Positions 38,464 to 51,289 of a DNA stretch of 64,000 bases are shown here, piece after piece. Positions within the stretch are counted from its first letter, which is position 1. Each line of letters starts with the position of its first letter. A model generated the notes under the pieces. That model ran no database searches. It saw nothing but the letters and a program-made list of their open reading frames with translations, and was not told the origin of the DNA. Origin of the DNA: Gulosibacter sp. 10 (GTDB lineage Bacteria; Actinomycetota; Actinomycetes; Actinomycetales; Microbacteriaceae); NCBI RefSeq assembly GCF_900163695.1, contig NZ_FUIC01000045.1, positions 1-64,000 on the forward strand, in the 5' to 3' direction. A program made the translations under genes and the position numbers.

Positions 38464-39650
38464 GACGGCTCCGCTGCGGGGAGCACGACGCGGAGCCGCC
38501 AGCCGCGTCCGCGGCGGATCGAGAGCGCTCCCCCGGCCCGCTCGATGCCCTCGGCCATGCCGATGAGCCCGGTCCCCGCTTGCTCGCCCCCGGTTGCCGG
38601 CCTCGCGCCGCTGCCGCCGTCGTCGTGGACGGTCACGGCCACTTCGGCGGCCTCCCATGCGATGTCGACGTCGATTCGCAGGGGCGGGGCGACGTGCCGC
38701 ACGGCGTTGGTCAGCGCCTCCTGCACGGCCCGGTAGGCCGCGATGCCCGCATCGGGCTCCACCGTGCCCGGATCGCCCCGGACGGTCAGCCGGATCGAGT
38801 GGTCGGCGCTGCGCGCCCGCTCGACGAGCGCCAGAATCCCGTCGATGCCGGGCGTCGGCGCCAACGGCCTCCGCCCTGGATCGTCGAGCACGCGGAGCAT
38901 GCCGCGCAGCCCCTGCATGGCCGAGCGCCCGGTCTCCGCGACCTTCTCGAGCGCGTCGTCGGCGCCGGAGCCGCGGGCGAGCACGCGCGCCGCCTCCGCC
39001 TGCGCGATCATCACGGCGAGCGAGTGGGACACGATGTCGTGCAGATCGCGGCCGATCCGCTCGCGCTCCTCCGCCACGGCACGGCGGGCGCGCTCCTCGA
39101 CCCGCTCGGCCTCGGCCAGGCGCCGCTGCTTCGAGAGCGAGCCGAGCGCCCACGCGGCGAGGATGCCCGCGGCCAGCGCTCCCGCCTCGACGATGAGCAG
39201 CAGCGGCTCGCGCGCGCCGCCCTGCACGGCGTCGACGGCGGTGATGAGGGCCGCTCCGGCGAACCCGACGGCGAGCGCTGCGGTCGAGCGCGTTCTGGAG
39301 TCGTCCGCCGCCATCCGCCAGACGAGCGGCAGGTAGGCGAGGCTCGAGGGCATCATCGCCGCGCTCGACAGCTCCGGGATCGGGGTGAGCGCCAGGACGA
39401 GCATGAGGGCGGAGCCGACGACGAACGCGGTGAGCGGAGCCCATCTGTTCAGGAACGCCGTAGCGTGCAGCAGCGCGCAGAGCGTGACGATCCACGCGAA
39501 CGCCGCCCGGTCGAGCGGCTGCGCCGTCCCCTCCACGAGGGTGACCAGCGTGAGCGGCATCGCGAGCACGAGGACGACCGCGGCGGCGACGAGCGCGCCG
39601 TTGCCGCCGATCCGGGCCTCGCCGCCCGCGATCCCGCCGATCGTGACCAT
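38460..39650 (-). CDS. Sensor histidine kinase (HisKA_3 type)
   Basis: A membrane sensor of the LuxR-partner class. It has 396 residues: five or six membrane helices (about 18-170) without a large extracellular sensor domain, the HisKA_3 dimerisation region with phosphoacceptor H204 in RDLHDIVSHS, and a HATPase domain with QEALTNAVRH and GTGLIGMAEGI. Such short-loop kinases often sense envelope stress, but the signal is unknown. I start at the ATG at 39650; the open frame extends 68 codons further without likely coding. It is coupled to the response regulator gene. Confidence 0.9.
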   Translation of the reverse strand: MVTIGGIAGGEARIGGNGALVAAAVVLVLAMPLTLVTLVEGTAQPLDRAAFAWIVTLCALLHATAFLNRWAPLTAFVVGSALMLVLALTPIPELSSAAMMPSSLAYLPLVWRMAADDSRTRSTAALAVGFAGAALITAVDAVQGGAREPLLLIVEAGALAAGILAAWALGSLSKQRRLAEAERVEERARRAVAEERERIGRDLHDIVSHSLAVMIAQAEAARVLARGSGADDALEKVAETGRSAMQGLRGMLRVLDDPGRRPLAPTPGIDGILALVERARSADHSIRLTVRGDPGTVEPDAGIAAYRAVQEALTNAVRHVAPPLRIDVDIAWEAAEVAVTVHDDGGSGARPATGGEQAGTGLIGMAEGIERAGGALSIRRGRGWRLRVVLPAAEPS

Positions 39651-39723
39651 GCCCCCAGTATCCGGGGTACCCCGCGGGCGCGCATCACCCGCGCGGGCGA
39701 GGCGACCGATCGGCGCGCGGGCG

Positions 39724-41451
39724 CTAGTCCGCGGGCTCCGGTTCGCGCCCGCCTCCGGGTGCCCGCCATGGTCCCCTGCGGATATGGCTCCGGGCGTGGT
39801 CGACGGCGTCCTCGAGCGAAGCCCGGACATGGCGCTCGTCGCGCAGCGCGTCATAGACGCCCAGCGCCTTGGCGACCTGCTGATAGCGCGGGTGCAGGCC
39901 CTTGATGAGCACCGTCACCCCGCGCTGCTCGAAAGTCTCGATGATCTCGACGAGGGCGTTCGCGCCGGTCGCGTCGAGTCCGCTGAGGTGGGACAGCCTG
40001 ATGATCACCACCTCGATGCCGGTGAGATCCTCGAACTGCCGTCGCAGCCGCTCGGCGGCGCCGAAGAACATGGCGCCGTCGATGCGCACGAGCGCGATCC
40101 GCTCATCGCCCTCCACGCGGTCGCCGGGGAGCTCCTCCCGTCGCACCCCGGCCTGGTCCGCGAGATGCTTGAGCGCGAAGATCGCCGTCGCCACGAGACC
40201 GATCTCCACGGCGACGATGAGGTCGAACGCCACGGTGATCCCGGCCGTCGCGAAGAAGATCAGGGCGTCGGCGCGCGTCGCGCGCATGACGGCCTTGATC
40301 GTGAGGGGCGACACCATCCGGATGGCCGTGGCCATGAGCACGCCGGCGAGCGCCGCGAGCGGGATCTCGGAGACGAGAGCGGCCCCGAGGTAGATCACGA
40401 CGAGCAGGATCAAGGCGTGCACGATGGCGCTCGCCCTGCTGCGCGCACCGGATCGCACGTTGACCGCGGTGCGGGCGATGGCGCCCGTGGCGGGCATCCC
40501 GCCGAAGAGGCCCGAGGCGATCGAGGCGAGGCCCTGCCCGCTGAGCTCCCGATCGGGGTTGTAGTGACCGGTGTCGGCCATCCGCGAGGCGACCCGCGCC
40601 GAGAGCAGCGATTCGATGGCCGCGAGGAGCGCGATCGAGATCGCCGGCGCGATGAGCGCGCTCAGCGAGCCGAGATCGAACGCGGGAATCGAGGGGGCGG
40701 GAAGCGCCGTCGGCAGCTCGCCGATACGGGGGACGGGCATATCGACGAGCACGACCAGCGCCGTGGCCGCCGCCACCGCGATCAGACTGGCCGGGATCGC
40801 CCTGTGCACGCGCGGCAGCACGAGGATGAGCGCCCAGGTGACGGCGACCACCAGGAGGGTCTGCCACGCGACCGACCAGTCGGCCCGCCCGATCGACTCG
40901 CCCGCGGCGAGCACCGGGTTCATGCCGATCGTCGCGGTGGTGCCGAAGGCCATCGGCACCTGCTGGAGGAAGATGATGATGCCGATGCCGAGTGTGAACC
41001 CCTCGACGACGGTCCAGGGGATCAGGGAGACGACGCGGCCGAGCCCGAGCAGACCCATGAACAGCAGCAGGATCCCCGCCATGAGGGCGAGCAGCGGGAC
41101 CGACCCGGCTCCGTGCACGGCGACCACCGGGGCCAGCACCACGGCCATCGCCCCGGTCGGCCCCGACACCTGCACGTTCGAGCCGCCGAAGACGGCGGCC
41201 ACGAGACCGGCCACCACCGCCGTGACGAGTCCCGCCGCGGCGGAGACTCCCGAGCTGATGCCGAAGGCGAGGGCGAGCGGCAGCGCGACGATCGCCACCG
41301 TGATGCCCGCGGTGATGTCGACCCGCCAGTGCCGCGCGAACGGTCGGTAGTCGGAGGCTCGGGGCAGGAGCCGATCGCCGAGCGTGCGGGCGATGCCGCG
41401 GCGCCCCTCGGAAGAAGCGGACATCGGACTGTCTGCACCTCGGTTCTGCAT
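39724..41451 (-). CDS. SulP-family anion transporter with STAS domain
   Basis: A SLC26/SulP permease of 575 residues with about 11-12 helices in the membrane part (about 40-430) and a cytoplasmic STAS domain (about 450-550: VRIDGAMFFGAAERL, IIRLSHLSGLDATGANAL). The SulP signature region is GLYxA-like (AFGISSGVSAAAGLVTAVV) followed by VQVSGPTGAMAVVLAP. The substrate may be sulfate, bicarbonate or a dicarboxylate; no carbonic anhydrase or sulfur gene is adjacent. The start may be the ATG at 41451 or at 41424; neither has a clear ribosome site. Confidence 0.9.
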   Translation of the reverse strand: MQNRGADSPMSASSEGRRGIARTLGDRLLPRASDYRPFARHWRVDITAGITVAIVALPLALAFGISSGVSAAAGLVTAVVAGLVAAVFGGSNVQVSGPTGAMAVVLAPVVAVHGAGSVPLLALMAGILLLFMGLLGLGRVVSLIPWTVVEGFTLGIGIIIFLQQVPMAFGTTATIGMNPVLAAGESIGRADWSVAWQTLLVVAVTWALILVLPRVHRAIPASLIAVAAATALVVLVDMPVPRIGELPTALPAPSIPAFDLGSLSALIAPAISIALLAAIESLLSARVASRMADTGHYNPDRELSGQGLASIASGLFGGMPATGAIARTAVNVRSGARSRASAIVHALILLVVIYLGAALVSEIPLAALAGVLMATAIRMVSPLTIKAVMRATRADALIFFATAGITVAFDLIVAVEIGLVATAIFALKHLADQAGVRREELPGDRVEGDERIALVRIDGAMFFGAAERLRRQFEDLTGIEVVIIRLSHLSGLDATGANALVEIIETFEQRGVTVLIKGLHPRYQQVAKALGVYDALRDERHVRASLEDAVDHARSHIRRGPWRAPGGGREPEPAD

Positions 41452-41495
41452 CGACGATCGGGATCGCCCACCAGCTTAGGCCGGGGACGCGGCGT

Positions 41496-42145
41496 TCAGG
41501 AGAGCAGCTCGCGGACGACGCGGCCCACAATGTCGCCGCCGTACCCGCGCCGGGCGAGGAAGCCGTACAGCCGGCGGCGGGCCGCCTCGCGGTCGACGCC
41601 GCGCAGCTTGCGCGCCCGGTCGGCGCCCAGCTCGAGCGCGCGCTCGTACTCCTCGTCCCCGCCGAACTCGGCGAGTACCGCCTCCGCCACGGATTCCGGG
41701 ATGCCCCGGCGCTGCAGCTCTCGGCTCATGCCGCCCCGCCCGAGCCCCTTCCGGCTCAGCGAACCGGTCGCGAGCTGCTCCGCGAGACGCGCATCGTCGA
41801 GGTAGCCGAGGTCGATCATCCGGTGGACGACCCGCTCCCGTTCGAGCGGTTCGAGGTCGGTCTGCTCCGCGAGGAGACGATCGGCCTCCCGCTCCGATTT
41901 CGGGCTTCGCGCGAGAGCGCGGACGAGCAGCTCGGCGGCCTCGTCCATCGCGCTCTCGACCGAGACCTCGACCGGCTCCTCGCCCGGCGCCGCGGCGACC
42001 GGCGCGTACTCCGCCTCGGTCGCCGCGATATCGGCGCGCAGCCGCGCCAACCGCTCCTCCTGAGCGGTCGACGCGGCTGCGGGGTCGGAAGGCTTCGCCG
42101 TCGGGAACGGGATGACCTTCGCGAGATCCTCGTGCTCCTCGGCCA

Positions 42146-42146
<1 letters not shown>
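41496..42146 (-). CDS. recX: Regulatory protein RecX
   Basis: Binds RecA filaments and limits recombinase activity. It has 216 residues: an acidic N-terminal extension (about 1-70) and three tandem RecX three-helix repeats, including LDDARLAEQLATG, KGLGRGGMSRELQRRGIP and AARRRLYGFLARRGY. The ATG overlaps the recA stop by one base (TGATG), so it is co-transcribed and translationally coupled with recA and therefore SOS-induced. Confidence 0.93.
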
Positions 42147-43201
<1,055 letters not shown>

Positions 43202-43384
43202 GATCGGCTCCTTGCGTTGCGGGTGTTGTCGCCTACAGGCTGTCTTGCGCTGATGCGGAGCGCTCGGACAAGGCGTGCGGGTTGGTTTCGACCTGTTGCC
43301 CACCAAGGTAGGGCCGGCCACCGACATCGGCTCCGACGGGGCGTCGCCATGGGGATGACCGGGTCTCCACAACCCACGTGCACG

Positions 43385-43413
43385 ACACTACACCGTCTCG
43401 AACAGTCGTTCGA
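43385..43413 (-). promoter_or_regulatory. recA promoter region
   Basis: On the minus strand, TAGTGT (43390-43385) is a good -10; 17 bases upstream lies TCGAAC (43413-43408), a poor -35 that is also the first half of the SOS box. The message would have a leader of about 175 bases. Confidence 0.55.
43398..43413. promoter_or_regulatory. Perfect SOS box of recA
   Basis: TCGAACAGTCGTTCGA matches the actinobacterial LexA consensus at all 12 defined positions. It covers the spacer and -35 region of the recA promoter, so LexA bound here would block polymerase. Confidence 0.92.
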
Positions 43414-43453
43414 GCGAGCCGGTGTGGCGTGTCAGAACAAAAACGCCGTCCGC

Positions 43454-43684
43454 TCAGGAATCGCGCCGCGGGTCGAGCCTGCCGACCCCGTACCAGCGAT
43501 CCTTCGGCACGTCCATGGCCGTGCACAGCGCCTCCCAGACCCGGCGGGCGTCCTCGCCCGCGTCGAGCGCCTGCTTCGCGGTGCGGTCGCCGAGGCGGTC
43601 CAGCACGACATCGCGCACGACGCTCTCGCCGTAGACCTCGCCGAACTCGTCGGTGACCGCACGCTGGAACTCGCTCAATCGCAT
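43454..43684 (-). CDS. DUF3046 family protein
   Basis: A 76-residue protein always found beside recA in actinobacteria; its function is unknown. It has the family's MRLSEFQRAVTDEFGEVYG start and the WYGVGR motif near the end. It lies upstream of recA on the same strand, with the recA promoter and SOS box in the 250 bases after its stop. The ATG at 43684 follows a GC-rich hairpin that ends clgR transcription. Confidence 0.85.
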   Translation of the reverse strand: MRLSEFQRAVTDEFGEVYGESVVRDVVLDRLGDRTAKQALDAGEDARRVWEALCTAMDVPKDRWYGVGRLDPRRDS

Positions 43685-43714
43685 CCGGCAATGGTACGCC
43701 CGCCGGCGCGACGA

Positions 43715-43750
43715 CGAGCCCCCGCCGCCGGAATCGGCGGCGGGGGCTCG
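43715..43750 (-). terminator. Terminator after clgR
   Basis: A perfect 16-bp stem (43715-43730 with 43735-43750) with a GAAT loop, directly after the clgR stop. Confidence 0.85.
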
Positions 43751-43767
43751 GCTGACGGTGCGTCGCG

Positions 43768-44100
43768 CTAGTGCGCGGCGATCGGTTCGCGGGGGCTGTT
43801 CAGGATGTCGTCGGGAACCGTGTCGGGGATGACGCCGGCGAGGCGCTGCTCGCGCTGCTCGAGGCCCTCGTGCACCACGAGCCGGTCGCCCACCTCGTGA
43901 TAGATCTGCGACAGCGGCGTCTCGAGCGCCTCGGCCACCGAGGCGAGGATCTCGCTCGACGCCTCCTTCTGGCCGCGCTCGATCTCGGACAGGTAGCCGA
44001 GAGCGACGGACGCGCGCCCTGCCACCTGCCGGAGCGTAGCGCCCTTGCGGAGACGGACGTTCCGAAGCACCTCTCCCATTTCGTGTCGGACTAGCACCAT
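43768..44100 (-). CDS. clgR: HTH-type regulator ClgR
   Basis: A 110-residue transcription activator of clp protease genes in actinobacteria. The XRE-type helix-turn-helix covers about residues 8-65 (RLRKGATLRQVAGRASVALGYL and SEIERGQKEASSEIL). The short tail ends PREPIAAH, a plausible degradation signal for Clp proteolysis of the regulator itself, which is known in the family but here inferred. The position between cinA and recA matches Mycobacterium Rv2745c. The ATG follows GGGAGG at six bases. A -10-like TATACA (44149-44144) lies about 45 bases upstream. Confidence 0.9.
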   Translation of the reverse strand: MVLVRHEMGEVLRNVRLRKGATLRQVAGRASVALGYLSEIERGQKEASSEILASVAEALETPLSQIYHEVGDRLVVHEGLEQREQRLAGVIPDTVPDDILNSPREPIAAH

Positions 44101-44218
44101 ACGGAACCTCCCTTTCGTGGTACGTCGGTAGGGGCTGATGCAGTGTATAACCCGCCCCCGACAGAAATCATTCCCGTTCCCCGAGAAGTCCGCACCGGGT
44201 GCGCCCGAGCCGTTCGGA

Positions 44219-45010
44219 TCATGTCTCCGCGTAGGTCGCGAGGTGCTCGACGACGTTGAACACCGCCGCCTCGATCGTCGCGAACCGGATGCGCTGCCGC
44301 GAGCCGACGGGGTCGTCCTCGCGCACGAGGTTCGAGAAGTCCAGCGTCGCGACGTGCTCGCCCCAGAGGGAGCTCACGCCGATGAAGACCGTGCCGGCCG
44401 GCTTGTCCTCCGCCGGCCCCGGTCCCGCGACGCCGGTGGTCGACACCCCGATGTCGGCATGGCGGTCGTCCATCACGAATTTCTCCCGCACGCCCGCGGC
44501 CATCTGCCGCGCGACCTCCGGGTGCACCGCCCCGTGCTCGTAGAGCACGCGCGAGTCGACGTCGAGCAGCGAGTGCTTGATCTCGTTCTGATAGGCGACG
44601 ATGCCGCCGCGGAACGACTCGGAGATGCCGGGCACCCGGACGAGCTCGGCCGCGAGCCCGCCGCCTGTCAGCGATTCGGCGACCGCGATGCTCAGCCCGG
44701 CGCCGAGCAGCAGGTTCGCGAGCTCCACCGTGGCCTCCGCCGGCGCGTTCGTCGTGCTCGCGACCGGTGGCAGGGGCGGCAGTCCCGCATCGACCGCGGG
44801 ATCGGCCTGGGCCGGGGGCGCCGGAGGCTCCGTGCGCGCGGGCGCCGGCGGCGGGTCGGACTGCGCCGGCGGCCGGGGCGGCTGCGCCGGCACCGCCTGG
44901 CGCTGCGACTCGTCGTCGGCGGTGATGGGCGCGATCAGGTTCGCGTCCGAGAGCTTCGTGCCGTGATCGGCCGGTTCGAACCGCGAGCCGAAGGGGTTCG
45001 GTGTCACCAT
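44219..45010 (-). CDS. CinA C-terminal domain protein with Pro/Ala-rich N-terminal extension
   Basis: A nicotinamide-nucleotide amidase (PncC/CinA-C) domain fills residues 89-263, with VAESLTGGGLAAEL, GGIVAYQNEIKHSLL and STTGVAGPGPAEDKPAGTV. Residues 1-88 are an unusual extension rich in proline, alanine and aspartate, probably disordered, and absent from stand-alone PncC proteins (about 160 residues). The N-terminal MoaB-like half of full-length CinA is missing. It sits between pgsA and clgR. NMN deamidation is the known activity of the family; the extension's role is unknown. Confidence 0.87.
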   Translation of the reverse strand: MVTPNPFGSRFEPADHGTKLSDANLIAPITADDESQRQAVPAQPPRPPAQSDPPPAPARTEPPAPPAQADPAVDAGLPPLPPVASTTNAPAEATVELANLLLGAGLSIAVAESLTGGGLAAELVRVPGISESFRGGIVAYQNEIKHSLLDVDSRVLYEHGAVHPEVARQMAAGVREKFVMDDRHADIGVSTTGVAGPGPAEDKPAGTVFIGVSSLWGEHVATLDFSNLVREDDPVGSRQRIRFATIEAAVFNVVEHLATYAET

Positions 45011-45046
45011 GGTTGCGCTCCTACGAGGTCGGACGGCCGTAGCGGC

Positions 45047-45649
45047 TCATCGCTCGCCCTGCTGAGGCCAGTATGCCCGCACGAGATAGTCGATACCTGA
45101 CCAGATCGTGAGGATGAACGCGATCGACATCGTCGCCGTGTCGACCCACGCGAACCAGTCCCCCAGGATCGCGGTCAGCGGTGCGACGGCGAGGGAGATC
45201 GCCACCGCCTGGGCGACGGTCTTCAGCTTGCCGCCGCGCCCTGCCGGGAGCACGATGCGACGGACCTCGACGAGGCGCCACACGGTGATGCCGAGCTCGC
45301 GCAGCAGGATGAGCCCGGTCACCCACCAGGGCAGCTCGCCGAGGATGGACAGCACCACGAGCGCCGCCCCGGTGAGGGCCTTGTCGGCGATCGGGTCGAG
45401 GATCTTCCCGAGGTCGCTGATGAGGTTGCGGCTGCGGGCGAGGTGCCCATCGATCGCGTCCGAGGAGATCCCGACCACGAACAGCGCGAACGCCGCCCAC
45501 CGCAACGGCCCGTCCTGCCCGGCGTCCGCGAACATCGCCCACGCGAAGGCCGGGACGAACAGGATGCGCACCATCGTGATGATGTTCGGCACCGCCCACG
45601 CGCTCACCGGCCCGTCCCCCCGGCGCCAGATGCGCTTCGCCTCGGTCAC
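45047..45649 (-). CDS. pgsA: CDP-diacylglycerol--glycerol-3-phosphate 3-phosphatidyltransferase
   Basis: Makes phosphatidylglycerol phosphate at the membrane. It has 200 residues with about five helices and the CDP-alcohol phosphotransferase motif SDAIDGHLAR...G...D...D fully present (SDLGKILDPIADK). The gene order ftsK-pgsA-cinA-clgR is typical of actinobacteria and supports PgsA rather than another CDP-alcohol enzyme. The start is ATG or its near equivalent at 45649, 36 bases after the ftsK stop. Confidence 0.92.
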   Translation of the reverse strand: MTEAKRIWRRGDGPVSAWAVPNIITMVRILFVPAFAWAMFADAGQDGPLRWAAFALFVVGISSDAIDGHLARSRNLISDLGKILDPIADKALTGAALVVLSILGELPWWVTGLILLRELGITVWRLVEVRRIVLPAGRGGKLKTVAQAVAISLAVAPLTAILGDWFAWVDTATMSIAFILTIWSGIDYLVRAYWPQQGER

Positions 45650-45685
45650 GTCATCGCTCGATTCTTCCCCGTCATCGTCGTTCCG

Positions 45686-48451
45686 CTAGTCGCGCCCGGT
45701 CAGGCCCCAGGCGTCCTCGTCCTCCTCGCCCTCGACGACCTCGAGCCCTTCGTACTGCTCGGTCACCAGGTCGGCGGGGCCGTCGTCGTAGTCGCCGCCG
45801 CCCTGCGGCGCGGCCTGCGGGGCCGGGGGCTCGTCGCCGCGGATCATCGCGAGCACCTGCGGCAGCTCCTCGGGCGTTCGCAGCACGTCGCGCGCCTTGG
45901 AGCCCTCCGAGGGGCCGACGATCTCGCGCGATTCGAGCAGGTCCATGAGCCGGCCCGCCTTGGCGAAGCCGACGCGGAGCTTGCGCTGCAGCATCGAGGT
46001 CGACCCGAACTGCGAGGTGATGACGAGCTCCGCGGCCGCGAGCAGCGGCTCGAGGTCGTCGCCGATGTCGGAGTCGATCTCGCGCTTCTCGGCGGGGGCC
46101 GTGACGTCGGTGCGGTACTCGGGCTGGGCCTGCGCCTTGACGTGCGAGACGACGTGGTTGATCTCGCCGTCGTCCACCCAGGCGCCCTGCACGCGGATCG
46201 GCTTCTGCCCCGCGGGCGAGAACAGGCCGTCGCCCTGCCCGATCAGCGCCTCCGCGCCGACCTGGTCGAGGATGACCCGGGAGTCGGTGGAGCTGGTCAC
46301 CGCGAATGCGAGGCGGGAGGGCACGTTGGCCTTGATGAGGCCGGTGACCACGTCCACCGAGGGCCGCTGCGTGGCCAGCACGAGGTGGATGCCGGCCGCG
46401 CGGGCCAGCTGGGTGATGCGCACGATCGAGTCCTCGACGTCGCGCGGGGCGACCATCATCAGCTCGGCGAGCTCGTCCACCACGACGAGCAGGTAGGGGT
46501 AGGGCTTGAGCTTGCGCTTGGACCCCTCTGGCACCTGGACCTCGCCGGCGCGGATCGCGGCGTTGAAGTCGTCGACGTGCCGGAACCCGAAGTTCTCGAG
46601 GTCGTCGTAGCGCATCTCCATCTCCTTCACGACCCACTGCAGCGCCTCGGCGGCCTTCTTCGGGTTCGTGATGATGGGGGTGATGAGGTGCGGGACGCCC
46701 GCGTACGGCGTGAGCTCGACCCGCTTCGGGTCGACGAGCACCATGCGCACGTCGGAGGGCTTGGAGCGGGTGAGCAGCGACACGATCATCGAGTTCACGA
46801 AGCTCGACTTGCCGGAGCCCGTGGAGCCGGCCACGAGCAGGTGCGGCATCTTCGCGAGGTTCGCGAGCACGAAGCCGCCCTCGACGTCCTTGCCCACGCC
46901 GATCGTCATGGGGTGGGTCGCCTTGACCGCCTTCTGCGAGGCGAGCACGTCGCCGAGCTGCACGACCTCGCGATCGGTGTTGGGGATCTCGACGCCGATC
47001 GCGGACTTGCCGGGGATGGGCGAGAGGATCCGCACCTGGTTCGAGCGCACGGCGTAGGAGATGTTCTTCGAGAGCTGCGTGACCTTCTCGACCTTGGTGC
47101 CGGGCGCCACCTCGACCTCGTAGCGGGTGACGGTGGGGCCCCGGGAGAAGCCGGTGACCTTGGCGTCCACGTTGAAGGAGGCGAACGTCTGGTTGAGGGC
47201 CTCGATGATCTCGTCGTTGGCCTCGGTCCTCGTCGCGGCGGGCGCGCCCCGCTTGAGGAAGGTCTGCGAGGGCAGGACGTACTCGCCCGCCTCCTCGTCG
47301 TCGGCGCGCGTATCCCAGTGGGCGGTCTCGTCCTCCTCCACCGCGGCGAGCGCGTCCGCCTCGCTCGGCTCCGTCGAGGCGGGCGCGGCGGGCATCTGCG
47401 CGGTCGGCGCATCCGCGCCGCCGATCACCTCGGTGGGGTGGTCGTCCGGCGCCGGGGCCCCGTCCTGCGCGGCCGCCTGCCGACGCTGCTTCCCGCGGCC
47501 CTTGCCGGTCTGCGGCAGCACCTGCGTCTCGGCCTCGTCGAGCAGCTCCGTGATCGCGTCGGCGCCCTCGCGATCCTCGGGGTCGACGAGCGGCGTGTCG
47601 TAGGCGGGGTCCACCTCTCGACCGGACTCGTTGCGGCGCCACCAGGGCACCCGGTCGTCCTCGCGGTCCGAGCCGGAGCGGCCGCCGTCCTTGTCGGCGG
47701 CCTTCCGCTCGGCCTTCTCGCCCGCATCCGCCGTCGTGGCGTCGGCTCCGACGAGCCAGTTCCAGCCCTCGCGGACCCGGTTGGGGAGCTGCCGCGGCGG
47801 CGTCTTCGTGAGCACGAACAGCGACAGCACGAATACGAGCGCGAGCACGACGGTGGCGCCGATCTTCGTGATGAGGAATCCGAGCGGCCCGCCGACCATC
47901 CAGCCGAAGATGCCGCCCGCCTGCGCGAGCAGCGGCATGCCCTGAGCGGGTTCCGGCTCGCCGCCGTGCAGGTGGCAGATGCCGCACACGCTGAACAGCG
48001 CGAGGGCGAGGCCCGTCATGACGCGTCCGTTGTCGTACACCGAGGAGGGGTGCCGGAAGAGCCACAGGGCGAGGGCGATGAGGACGACCGGCATGGCGTA
48101 GGAGACCACGCCGAAAAGACCGCCGAAGGTGAACGCGTTCATGGCGATCGCGAAGCCGTGGCCCGGGAAGAACCAGACCATGACGGCGCCGACGATCGCG
48201 AGCAGGATGAGCACCGTCGGGAAGGAGTCGCGGCGGTCCTCGGCCGCGAGCTGCTCGCGGCCCATGGCCCGGGCTCCCCCGCCGATGGCGTGGGCGAAGC
48301 CGTTCCAGGCGCGGGCCCCGAGCGCCTGCTCCTCGACGCTCAGCTGGACCTTGGTGTCGGTCTTGCCCGACGACTTCCCCGACTGGCCGCGGGCACCGGT
48401 CTTGGTGCCCGCGTTCCGGTTCTGGGCGCGTTTCGGCGACGAGTTAGACAT
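45686..48451 (-). CDS. ftsK: DNA translocase FtsK
   Basis: Pumps chromosome ends through the division septum. It has 921 residues: a basic N-terminus, four or so membrane helices (about 65-235), a long acidic linker (about 260-430), the RecA-like motor with Walker [10 protein letters not shown] and Walker [10 protein letters not shown], and a C-terminal gamma winged helix ([18 protein letters not shown]) for KOPS-type DNA recognition. The start is ATG at 48451; the 14-codon upstream extension is unlikely. The ribosome site is poor, and a TAGCGT 12 bases upstream may mean a near-leaderless message. Confidence 0.95.
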   Translation of the reverse strand: MSNSSPKRAQNRNAGTKTGARGQSGKSSGKTDTKVQLSVEEQALGARAWNGFAHAIGGGARAMGREQLAAEDRRDSFPTVLILLAIVGAVMVWFFPGHGFAIAMNAFTFGGLFGVVSYAMPVVLIALALWLFRHPSSVYDNGRVMTGLALALFSVCGICHLHGGEPEPAQGMPLLAQAGGIFGWMVGGPLGFLITKIGATVVLALVFVLSLFVLTKTPPRQLPNRVREGWNWLVGADATTADAGEKAERKAADKDGGRSGSDREDDRVPWWRRNESGREVDPAYDTPLVDPEDREGADAITELLDEAETQVLPQTGKGRGKQRRQAAAQDGAPAPDDHPTEVIGGADAPTAQMPAAPASTEPSEADALAAVEEDETAHWDTRADDEEAGEYVLPSQTFLKRGAPAATRTEANDEIIEALNQTFASFNVDAKVTGFSRGPTVTRYEVEVAPGTKVEKVTQLSKNISYAVRSNQVRILSPIPGKSAIGVEIPNTDREVVQLGDVLASQKAVKATHPMTIGVGKDVEGGFVLANLAKMPHLLVAGSTGSGKSSFVNSMIVSLLTRSKPSDVRMVLVDPKRVELTPYAGVPHLITPIITNPKKAAEALQWVVKEMEMRYDDLENFGFRHVDDFNAAIRAGEVQVPEGSKRKLKPYPYLLVVVDELAELMMVAPRDVEDSIVRITQLARAAGIHLVLATQRPSVDVVTGLIKANVPSRLAFAVTSSTDSRVILDQVGAEALIGQGDGLFSPAGQKPIRVQGAWVDDGEINHVVSHVKAQAQPEYRTDVTAPAEKREIDSDIGDDLEPLLAAAELVITSQFGSTSMLQRKLRVGFAKAGRLMDLLESREIVGPSEGSKARDVLRTPEELPQVLAMIRGDEPPAPQAAPQGGGDYDDGPADLVTEQYEGLEVVEGEEDEDAWGLTGRD

Positions 48452-48535
48452 GGTCAATACGCTACCGGTGCGGGCGCGCAGGCGCGGGCACATCTCGCGG
48501 AGTGCCCCGAATCCGCGCGCCCACCGGCGGGAGCG

Positions 48536-50233
<1,698 letters not shown>

Positions 50234-50275
50234 TCAGTACCTGTCAGTTTGGCGGCACCGCCTCGCGGCGTCTTG

Positions 50276-51250
50276 CTAGCGGGTGGTGCCGGCGATCTTC
50301 GGGAGCGCGCCGCCTGCGGCCGCGTTCCGATCGGGGCGGAAATTTGTGAAGTCGACGCCGGCGAGACCGTGCACCTGCGCGAGGTCGTTCTCGATGAGCG
50401 TGGCCTCGGAGTCTTCGGGCCCGACGAGCGGCAACCGTACCCGGGGGGACGAGATGCGGCCGAGACCGTGCAGGATGTACTTGGTCGAGACGGTTCCCGG
50501 GATGTGGCGCATGGTGGCGCGCGCAAGCGGTTCGAGAAGCCGGTGCTCGGCGGTGGCTGCGGCGAGGTCGCCGCGGTTGACTGCATCCACGATTGTACGG
50601 TACGGCTGCGGGGCGATGTTGGCGGTGACGCCGATGAGCCCGCTCGCGCCGATCGACATGGCCGGGAGCACCATGGGGTCGTCCCCCGAGAAGTAGAGCA
50701 GATCCGTCTCGTTGAGCACCCGCGAGACCTCGGCCAGGTCGCCCTTGGCGTCCTTCACGGCGAGGATGTTCGGGTGCTTCGCGAGCCGGAGGATCGTCTC
50801 GTACCTGATGGGCACGCCGGCCCGTCCGGGGATGTCGTAGAGGATCATGGGCAGGTCGGTGGCGTCCGCGATCATGCGGAAGTGCGTGAGCAGCCCCGCC
50901 TGCGTGGGCTTGTTGTAGTACGGCGTGACGGCCATGATGGCGTCGGCGCCGGCGTCCTCGGACTGCTTCGCGAGCTGGATGGCGTGCGCGGTCTCGTTCG
51001 ACGGCCCGCCCTGGATGATCCGGGCGCGGTCCCCCGCGACGTCCTTCGCGACCTTGATGAGCTTGAGCTTCTCGTCGTCCGTCAGCGTCGAGGTCTCCCC
51101 GGTGGTCCCGGAGATGACGACGCCGTCCACGCCCTGCGAGACGAGCGAGTCGACATGACGCTCGACATCGCCCCACGCGACCTCGCCGTCGTGATCCATG
51201 GGGGTGATGAGCGCTACGAGCACCTGGCCGAAGGGATTGTTCACAGTCAC
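50276..51250 (-). CDS. dapA: 4-hydroxy-tetrahydrodipicolinate synthase
   Basis: Condenses pyruvate with aspartate semialdehyde, the entry to diaminopimelate and lysine. It has 324 residues, with SGTTGET (47-53), tyrosine Y138, R143 and the Schiff-base lysine K166 in AVKDAKGD. The start is GTG at 51250; a second in-frame GTG follows two codons later. It is divergent from trmB, with 39 bases between starts. The presence of this early lysine gene matters for the dapF homologue at 31361, which seems unable to do the later epimerase step. Confidence 0.94.
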   Translation of the reverse strand: MTVNNPFGQVLVALITPMDHDGEVAWGDVERHVDSLVSQGVDGVVISGTTGETSTLTDDEKLKLIKVAKDVAGDRARIIQGGPSNETAHAIQLAKQSEDAGADAIMAVTPYYNKPTQAGLLTHFRMIADATDLPMILYDIPGRAGVPIRYETILRLAKHPNILAVKDAKGDLAEVSRVLNETDLLYFSGDDPMVLPAMSIGASGLIGVTANIAPQPYRTIVDAVNRGDLAAATAEHRLLEPLARATMRHIPGTVSTKYILHGLGRISSPRVRLPLVGPEDSEATLIENDLAQVHGLAGVDFTNFRPDRNAAAGGALPKIAGTTR

Positions 51251-51289
51251 TCGTCCAGGGTACCGCTCATCGGGGTTTAATAGGGAGCA

